From Ursus arctos (lineage: Eukaryota > Chordata > Mammalia > Carnivora > Ursidae), in contig NW_026622786.1 of assembly GCF_023065955.2 (NCBI RefSeq), positions 41,712,938 through 41,776,937 on the forward strand: DNA of 64,000 nt, given 5' to 3'. Below the pieces are notes generated by a model. It was not told the DNA's origin and did not search any database. It saw only the letters and a program-made list of their open reading frames with translations. Of the stretch, positions 57,151-64,000 are shown piece after piece. Position 1 is the stretch's first letter. Every line of letters begins with the position of its first letter. The position numbers were made by a program, and so were the translations under genes.

Positions 57151-58395
57151 TATGCAAATAGGTAAACCATTAAAAGGATTTAAGGAAGAAAATTACATAA
57201 TCCAATTTATATTTTAAGAGCACTGTGACTATAGTATACAAAAATATGGGAGAAGAAAAGTGGTGATAGGGAGATGAATTAGCAGATTATTTCAGTAATC
57301 CAAACACCAAGGCAGGCATTCTTAACCTGAATACCTACAGCTCAGCTTGGGTGGTGGGTAATCCACAATTTCCTCAATGTTGTATTTACAGAATCATGTG
57401 AGGATGCATATGTACCCATAATGTGATTTACTCTCAAAGTCCTGTCACATCCAAGAAGCACAGTGCAATGGCAAAAGTAAATAAAAATAACTAAGAAACT
57501 CCGTTTTTTACTCTTATTACTCAAAGGCATTCAAACTCACAATGAGTAAAAGCACTTACTAAAATACTTTTTGCTCTCTGCCCATTTTACTCCTTTTCTG
57601 AAGTTATTCCAGAATCTCTCTCCCCCAAAACCCAGGGAAAACTACTCCTCCACCACCAACCCTCCACTGCCTAAGGCATTTCCTTCCCTAACCATCCCTT
57701 CTTCCCTCTCTTTCTAGGAACTTTATCACCTAGAACAACTTAGTTTCTAGTCTGCAAGAAGAAATCTTTGGAGGGGGAGGGGAAAAATTGCTTCACTTAG
57801 ACTGATGATTCTATTGTGAGGCAGGGAGATGGTGAGAAAAATCTGCACTGATCACTTTTGTCTGATCTCATGCATTTTCTTTTAGAGTCTTGGTTTTCAT
57901 CAGATTCTCAAAGGGGTTGTTAAGTATGCTAATAACCATCAAAAGAAAAAGACCACTCAGGAGCAGAGGGTACGGCATGGGGAAGAGGGGGAGAGAGAGA
58001 GCTTGTGATTCTCTAGGAATTGAGCAAGGCCAGCTGACCATTCATTAACAGTCAGACAGGTCCATAAATAGGCCACATCTGTGGTTCTCCATGCTGCCCA
58101 TATTGCATCCCCAAACAACCGCCTATGTACTGATGAGACATCAAACAAAGCTAATGGGCTGCTTGGGTACCACCTCAAAGGACAAGGTCCTTGTAAATAA
58201 ATGTATTCTGCTTTGAATGTGGTCCATCAGGAAACCCTGAGTAAACTGCTGATTCAAGTCATCTAATCCAGAAATAAGTGATCTTTTCATTCCAATCAAA
58301 TAAAAACTTAATGAAGATATGTAAACAGTGACTCTATCAGACCACAAACCTGCTGTGTACAGACCATAAAGACACTCTGTGGTAAAACACAAAAG
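57151..58395. other. mostly unassigned
   Basis: 57165-57305 (TTAAAAGGATTTAAGG, GAGCACTGTGACTATAG) may continue the unresolved repeat seen at 56230. The remainder has no feature. Minus frames at 57957-58437 show no domain. Confidence 0.35.
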
Positions 58396-58457
58396 AAATG
58401 AAACACAGATTATAAAAGAGGGAAATAAATGAAACACAGATTATAAAAGAGGGAAAT
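58396..58457. repeat. 31-bp tandem duplication, perfect
   Basis: Two identical adjacent units start AAATGAAACACAGATT at 58396 and 58427. No substitution is seen between the copies. Confidence 0.97.
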
Positions 58458-58489
58458 AAAATGTGCCCTAACCTTACTTTCTTTTCCCG

Positions 58490-58745
58490 GTTAATTTCTT
58501 CCCAAACTTCAAGTCCCAGCTAAGGGCTTACCTCTAAGGGCTTACCCTCACTCTAGGCTTGGCTAAATGTCTCATCTCTTGCTCCACAGTATCCTATAAC
58601 CTCTATCATTTCATTAGCACATTGTTATTAAAATTATCAGTCTCCCCCATTTGACTGTCAGCTTCCAGAAATCAGGCACAGGGTCTTATTCTTTGTTTTC
58701 TGAGCACCTAACACAGCGCCTGGTATAAAATAGGTAAACACTTAC
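58490..58745 (+). mobile_element. L2 LINE 3' fragment
   Basis: TCAAGTCCCAGCTAAGGGC, CCCCCATTTGACTGTCAGC, TTCCAGAAATCAGGCACAGG and GAGCACCTAACACAGCGCC. A CTAAGGGCTTACCTCT unit is duplicated in tandem at 58519-58546. Confidence 0.75.
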
Positions 58746-59399
58746 AGATAAGGCTGATTTCACATTTATGCTGTTTCAGCTATACTACCCTGCCTCCTGG
58801 AATTAAAAGACCCAAATAATTTGCCTATCATTTAGCATCTGGGAAGTTCTGCAGAGAATTTAGTGTTAGTCAAATTTCCACCTGAGGATTAAATGGTTGA
58901 GCCCCATTTTCTTGGAAAGCAGTGGGTGTCTGAGGCAGGAAGCTGATGGGAGCCAGTGAAGGAATTAAGGAAAGGAAGCTTCCAATGCCCATTCTTTAGT
59001 CATCAATGAACGGCTATTCTCATATTACTCAACCTTTCAAAGGGAACTTCCCAAACTGCTTCTAGCCATAACCCATCCAAGTTTCCCTCTGAATCATTCA
59101 AGAGCCATCTAAATGTGGGTAGAAAAGCATTAAGTTATAGCAATAGTGTTTTTCTTGAGCATCACAACATCGCAATGGGGCTATTCATGGTTTGAGCCTC
59201 CTGGATCAGGACTTAGGAAAGTCCAATATCTGAGATCCATTTTGTGGAAGCAAAAAAGTTGAGCCCTTCAATGAATCTACCTGCATCAGGCAGCTTTGTC
59301 TTCTTGTTCACTGCTGATCCCCAGGGTTTTGAACAGTGTTGATGACTTGAAGGGACAATTCTTATGCATTCTAAAGACAGACAGCCAGATACTAGGGTT
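58746..59399. other. no recognisable feature
   Basis: No gene or named repeat. Confidence 0.45.
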
Positions 59400-59950
59400 G
59401 AAACTCAGTCCAGAGCATGCAAGGTCCTCCAAGGTCTGGCCCCTGCCAACTCTCCAACCTTCTCCATTCCAACTCTCTGCTTCACACTCGATACTCCAAT
59501 TAGATTTAACTGCTTGTTATTCTTTGCACACTCTCTTATTTCCCTATGCTTTTGCTTAATTTGTCCCTTCTTATTCTGAACCCCTATCACTATGTGTTCT
59601 GCATTCACACCCTCCTCCATATACACCTCCCTGTCACTGTGTGGAAAATTCCTGCTTCTTCTTTTTAAGTTTCTGCTGAGGCATCTCCTCCTTTGCAGAA
59701 CTCTTCCCCACTCCCACTACCCGAGAAAAGTTTCTCTTCTCTGAGATCAGTGACAGCCTATGCATATTTCCATCTCTGCCCTTACCACATTATTTAATAA
59801 TTATCTCTATGTTTGCCTTCCACATGAGACTATGAACTCCTTAATGATGCAGACCATATCTTATCTATATATCCCTAGTTTCTATCCCAATTTTTGGCAA
59901 AGAGTAGCTGTTCAACAAATTACTGTTTAACAAATGAACAGATGAGCAAA
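59400..59950 (+). mobile_element. L2 LINE 3' fragment
   Basis: CAAGGTCCTCCAAGGTCTGG, CATTCCAACTCTCTGC, CCCTGTCACTGTGTGG, TTTCTGCTGAGGCATCTCC, ACTATGAACTCCTTAATG and GTTCAACAAATTACTG follow the L2 3' order over about 550 bp. The internal part 59627-59721 is also present at 60789-60879. Confidence 0.8.
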
Positions 59951-60483
59951 CACAGTCAAATGCTCAGGCACAACTGTAAATTGAAACAGGAATGTGTCCA
60001 TCTGAATACTGCCTAAACTGATGTTTGAATCGGTTGATCCCAATAGAATACTGGGAGTTGAGGACCTTTATGTGTAAAGCCAGTTATCTTTCAGATTGGC
60101 AAGGAGCATTAAGCCAGAAAGGACCAATATGTGCTTACATTTAAACCAAGTGGAAAAGCTGAGAATTCTAAGGCTTATTAACTAAGTCATAGCAAGAAAG
60201 TAACTCATAAGCTGGGTGCAGCTCAGGACAAGTGATTGGGCAACATGGTGGCCAGAGAACACGAAGGGAAGTAAAGAAGGTGGGAAGAGAGGGGTCCAAG
60301 AGAAAGTCTGTAAGACAATGAGTCAGTCATGGTGGCTTCTGGGTGAGTAAGCCCTCAGCTGCTTCGGTGAGCTTGTCATAGAATCCTAAAATGACAGAGC
60401 TCCCCGGATAGGAACTAAAACAACTTGTCACTAAGTTCTAGGTTTAAAAAGGAAATTCATACTGTGTTCTGACTAAAAGCCCA
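59951..60483. other. no recognisable feature
   Basis: No gene or named repeat. Confidence 0.45.
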
Positions 60484-60788
60484 GTGTTTTGGTTTCCTAT
60501 TGCTGCTTTAACGAATTATTACAAAGTTAGTGGCTTAAAACATCATAAATGTATTATCTTACATTTCTGGAGAAGACTACAAAAGGGTCACTCAGGGCTA
60601 AAACTAGAGTATCAGCAGGACTGTGTTCCTTCAAGAAGCTTTAGAGGATAATCCATTACTTGCTTGCCAGCTTCCAGAGGCTATCCTCTTTCTTTGGCTC
60701 ATGGCTTTTTCCAACTATGGCCTTACCCCAACCCCTACTTCCATCATCCACAGTTCCTTCTTTGACTGTTTCACTCTGACCCGCCTGT
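60484..60788 (-). mobile_element. MaLR LTR, antisense, truncated
   Basis: GTTTCCTATTGCTGCTTTAAC, AGTTAGTGGCTTAAAACATC, ATTATCTTACATTTCTGGAG, GTGTTCCTTCAAGAAGC and TTTCACTCTGACCCGCC are the reversed LTR. Instead of continuing, the text switches to L2 sequence at 60789. Confidence 0.85.
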
Positions 60789-60879
60789 CTCCCTGTCACT
60801 GTGTGGAGAATCCCTACTTCTTTTTAAGTTTCTGCTGAGGCATCTCCTCCTTTTAGGACTCTTCCCCACTCCCACTACC
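60789..60879 (+). repeat. copied segment of the upstream L2
   Basis: About 91 bp nearly identical (roughly 90% by eye, two small gaps) to 59627-59721: CTCCCTGTCACTGTGTGG, TAAGTTTCTGCTGAGGCATC and TCTTCCCCACTCCCACTACC. Neither flank of the L2 copy is shared. Confidence 0.92.
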
Positions 60880-62051
60880 TCATGAGGAGGTAGGTGACAA
60901 ACTCCTTAGTAGATAGTAGCCGACGGTGTTAGTAGGGGCCAGTGCTGAGTAAATCAGGACTGCAAGGGTGGGAACTGTTAATGAGAGCAAAGTAATTTAT
61001 CCTTCCTTCCAGCCACAAGAGAAGAGAAGTTATTATCAGCAAATAACTGGTAACATGGGCAGACACTGAATATATCTCTTTAATTTGTCTCTTTTCCTCT
61101 TTGGGTAAAATAGAACAAAAACAAAAGAGAAGTTCAGAGCTCTTTTCAAAGCCTTGACTGAGGGTACTTTTTTTTTTTTAAGACAACTTAGTTTGCCCCT
61201 TTCAATTTTTTCTTACTTTATCAAGTCAGGCCACATGATTTTTAAAGTGTTGAGGACTTGGTTTGTTTAAAACAAGAAAAATGTCTGCATGTTTATCAGC
61301 ACTAGAGACAGAGCCCATAGAAAGAGCTAAAAATATAATCAAATAGGAAATAATAAATTGAGCCCTGGATATGGTTTGTATATTTTTAGAAAAAATCACC
61401 AGCACAAGAGTGAAGGGATACATCTTTCTCAGAAACTGGAAGAAAGCTGAGACGATGCTATGAAACTTGATGAGGATGGGACAAGAAGCTTTATGAAGTT
61501 TTTCTCATGAAGGGTGAGGCAAGCTTATCCATTAGTTTGGGGGGGGGGGCAGGAGCAAAACAAAACAAAGCAGAAGAGATTTGAGGGCCATGATGAAGTT
61601 TTAGAAGAGTCACGGAGAACCATCAGGAGAGGGAGCTGACCAGATTATCAAACAGTTTTGAAGGCCCATCTGAGGTTGGAGACCACAAAAATAGAGGCAA
61701 AAATCCACACAATTATGTGAATTTTTCCAATAGTCTAATGTAGAAGTAGACACACTCATTGGCTGGATTCATCCAAGTGTCAGGGTCTACAGGACCAATG
61801 GAATAAAAAGACAATGGGGCACAGCGGTGCAGACTGAACAAGCACCGAAGCTGCAGAGGAGTCTGTGACAGGTGCAAGGGAATGAGTCAGATTGAAACAC
61901 GAAAAGGACCAGACTAAATTGAGCCTTGACTCTAAGTACTCTGGTTGCAGAATGAACAATACAACTGAGGAGGGCTAAAACCGGAGGCAGAGAGACCGTG
62001 AGAAAGCTATCATACTAATCCAAGACAGACTACGAAGATCTGAACTGGTAA
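60880..62051. other. no clear feature
   Basis: A G10 run at 61541-61550. Otherwise purine-leaning text. No gene or named repeat. Confidence 0.4.
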
Positions 62052-62725
62052 AGGTAATGTATTAATTTTCCTGTGGTGGCCACAACAATTTACCACAAAC
62101 TGGGTGGCTAAAAACAACAGAAATGTATTCTTTCTCAGTCTCCCATTTCTGGAAACTGTAAGTCCAAAATCTTTCCTTGTCTCTTCCTGCTTTTTGTGAT
62201 CATCATCATTTGTTGACTTCTTTGACTTATGGCCACATGCCTCCAATCTCTGTTGCTGCCTTCACTTTCTTTTTTTTTTTTTTTAAGATCTTATTTATTT
62301 ATTGGACAGAGGGGGAGAGCACACAAGCAGGGGAACTGCACGCAGAGGGAGAAGGCGTCTCCCTGCTGAACACGGAGCTCAGTGCTGGGCTTGATCCCAG
62401 GACCCCAGGATCATGACCTGAGCCAAAGGCAGACACTTTACCAAATGAGTCAGGTGTCCCTGTCTTCACTTTCATATCACCTTCTCCTCCATGTGTCTGT
62501 GTCTTCACCTCTTCTGTCACAATTCTCCTCCTGCCTTTCTCTTATAAGAACACTTGTCATTGGATCTGGAGTCCACCCAGATAATCAAGGATGATATCAC
62601 CACCAGATCCTTTATTTAATTACATATGCAAAGACTCTTTTTCCATATAAGGTAACATTCAAAATTTCCAGGGATGTGGAGGTGAACATATATTTTTGGG
62701 ACCACCATTCAACCCATTATAGGTA
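62052..62725 (-). mobile_element. MaLR LTR, antisense, split by a SINE
   Basis: Left part: GTATTAATTTTCCTGTGGTGG, ACAATTTACCACAAACTGG and GTGGCTAAAAACAACAG. Right part: CTCTTATAAGAACACTTGTC, CCACCCAGATAATCAAGG, TTTTTGGGACCACCATTC and AACCCATTAT. A SINE at 62270-62463 interrupts it. Same general family as 6708-7212 and 60484-60788. Confidence 0.85.
62270..62463 (-). mobile_element. CAN-SINE, antisense, in MaLR LTR
   Basis: Long T run, AAGATCTTATTTATTTATTGG, body CACACAAGCAGGGGAAC, GCTTGATCCCAGGACC, and a decayed head AATGAGTCAGGTGTCCC. The flanks share CTTCACTTTC (62260-62269, 62464-62473). Confidence 0.92.
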
Positions 62726-62869
62726 AGAAGTGTGAAGAGGGAGGAACAAGTCTATGAACTATTTGAGAGACACAGTCAGCAGAATTTGATGTTTGGCTGT
62801 GAGGAGGGAAGGGGAGAATAACTTTTAACTGGCTACCTAGATGATACTACCTACTGAGATAGGAAACAT

Positions 62870-64000
62870 GGACAGAAGAGCCCACTGAGTGAAGAAGATG
62901 ACTTCCTTTTAAACATGCTGATTTTGAGGCACCTATGAGACATCTAGATGGAGATGTGGAGATGTTCAGCAGATAGAAGGACCAATGTATCTGAATCTCA
63001 AGAAAGAGAGCCAGGCTCAAGAAAGGGATTAGGGAGTTTATGAGCATAAAAGTGGTAATTAAAAACCTCAGAGAGAAACAGACTCTTAACTATGGAGAAC
63101 AAACTGACCATTACCAGAGGGGAGGTAGGTGGAGGGATGGGTGAAAGAGGTGAAGGGGATTAAGAGCACACTTACAGGATGAGCACTGAGTCGTGTATAG
63201 AATTGTTAAATCACTATATTGTACACCTGAAATTAATTGAACACTGTATATTAATTATGCTGGAATTAAAATAAGAAAATTTTAAAAATAAAAACCTCAG
63301 AGAGGATAATATTGCTCAAGAAAATAACAGGTGACAAGAGTTACCAGGAATTGTAAGTGAACACCTGGCAGTGAAAGGGGAGAGAAAGGAGAAGCAGCCC
63401 ATGAAAGAAACCAAAATGAATGGTCAAACAGCTATGAATAATTCCAAGAGGATGTAGTGTCCAGGACCCAAGAGAATAGTTTCTAGAAGTGGAGGGAAAT
63501 AAGCAATGTCAAATGGAGTAGAGAGGGCAAGTGAGATGAGTAAGGTGTTGAATCAGATGACAGAGGGGGAGAGGTATCATGTGGGTGTCCAGAAGACACA
63601 CAGTCCAGACAATAAGAAGGCCCATGAAAAAGCCATGAATATTTAGCCCTGCTCAAAGAACAGCCAGGAGGCCAGGATAAGCAAGAGAAGTAAAGGACTG
63701 AGAGGGAACAGGAGTCCTGGTAGCATAGGACCTTTCTGGCCATTGTAGAGTTTGGCTTTTATTCAGAGTGAAAATGGGAAGCTATCAGAAGATTTTCTGC
63801 AGAATAATGACATGATCTGACTTCTGTGTTAACAAGACCAGTTGGTCAACTGTGTGAGAATAAGAGACCAGGCTCAAAAGATATATTGGAGATAAACTGT
63901 AAAAGCAGAGATGTAAGTAGGGGGATCAGTTAGGAGGTTACTGCAACATCTCAACAAGAGATTATGGCAGCTCAGACCAAAGATCATATTCTTCTACACA
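62870..64000. repeat. ancient mammalian repeat copies, family unresolved
   Basis: 62930-63060 (CACCTATGAGACATCTAGATG, GAGATGTGGAGATGTTC) and 63740-63990 (GTGAAAATGGGAAGCTATC, AATGACATGATCTGACTTC, CAGTTAGGAGGTTACTGC) belong to the same old dispersed repeat seen at 56230. The order suggests two copies. The minus frame at 63483-63743 is incidental. Confidence 0.55.
63076..63289 (+). mobile_element. short 5'-truncated L1 3' UTR insertion
   Basis: 214 bp: ACAGACTCTTAACTATGGAG, GGAGGTAGGTGGAGGGATGG, TAGAATTGTTAAATCACTAT and TATGCTGGAATTAAAATAAG. A perfect 15-bp target-site duplication AAAAACCTCAGAGAG is at 63061-63075 and 63290-63304. The same L1 family ends at 37690. Confidence 0.97.

Overview
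The window is nuclear DNA from a carnivoran mammal. The deciding evidence is about nineteen full or partial copies of the tRNA-Lys-derived CAN-SINE (SINEC), found only in Carnivora: a head like GCCTGGGTGGCTCAGTCGG, a CT-rich body and an AATAAATAAAATCTTT(A)n tail. Several copies carry variant diagnostics (TTATGGGATCGAGCC, CGCTATGAGCCTGC, CTCTCTCGCTGGCTG) that I associate from memory with arctoid caniforms such as bears and pinnipeds. That narrower placement is inference. The sequence is AT-rich and CpG-poor, and no CpG island is visible.

I find no supportable cellular protein-coding gene, rRNA, tRNA, snRNA or CRISPR. Every open reading frame over about 100 codons lies in, or antisense to, a LINE-1 relic, or in simple-sequence DNA. 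The window reads as intergenic or deep intronic DNA built from layers of transposons.

Layout. 0-9 kb: SINEs (two inside an old L1 fragment), an LTR-like element at 3.0-3.7 kb, MIRs and a MaLR LTR at 6.7-7.2 kb. 9-16 kb: L2, old L1 3' ends, and an antisense L1 at 13.8-15.3 kb split by a sense L1 3' end with target-site duplication. 20.8-23.3 kb: an ancient antisense LINE hosting a SINE and an L1 tail. 26-29 kb: two SINEs, one with a 150-bp GAAA tail, around a repeat-poor AT-rich block. 29.9-38.7 kb: the main structure, a pile of L1 fragments (two 5' ends, one reverse transcriptase part with its 3' end, one inverted piece, one 5'-inverted L1) with four intact SINE insertions and two microsatellites. 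39-45 kb: MIR, L2, a HAL1-like 5' region, a 136-bp x3 tandem repeat, and an L1-seeded GATA/TA microsatellite. 46-54 kb: tandem SINEs, a hAT-like element, MIRs and a twin-primed L1. 55-64 kb: MaLR LTRs, L2s, a 31-bp perfect tandem duplication, a copied L2 segment and an L1 tail with perfect target-site duplication.

No novel gene system is apparent. The strongest observations concern transposon biology: several L1 copies grew a microsatellite at the same ORF2 position, nested and 5'-inverted L1 insertions, SINEs that reuse a target site, and long intact target-site duplications marking young insertions. Repeat family names rest on remembered consensus sequences and were not searched.
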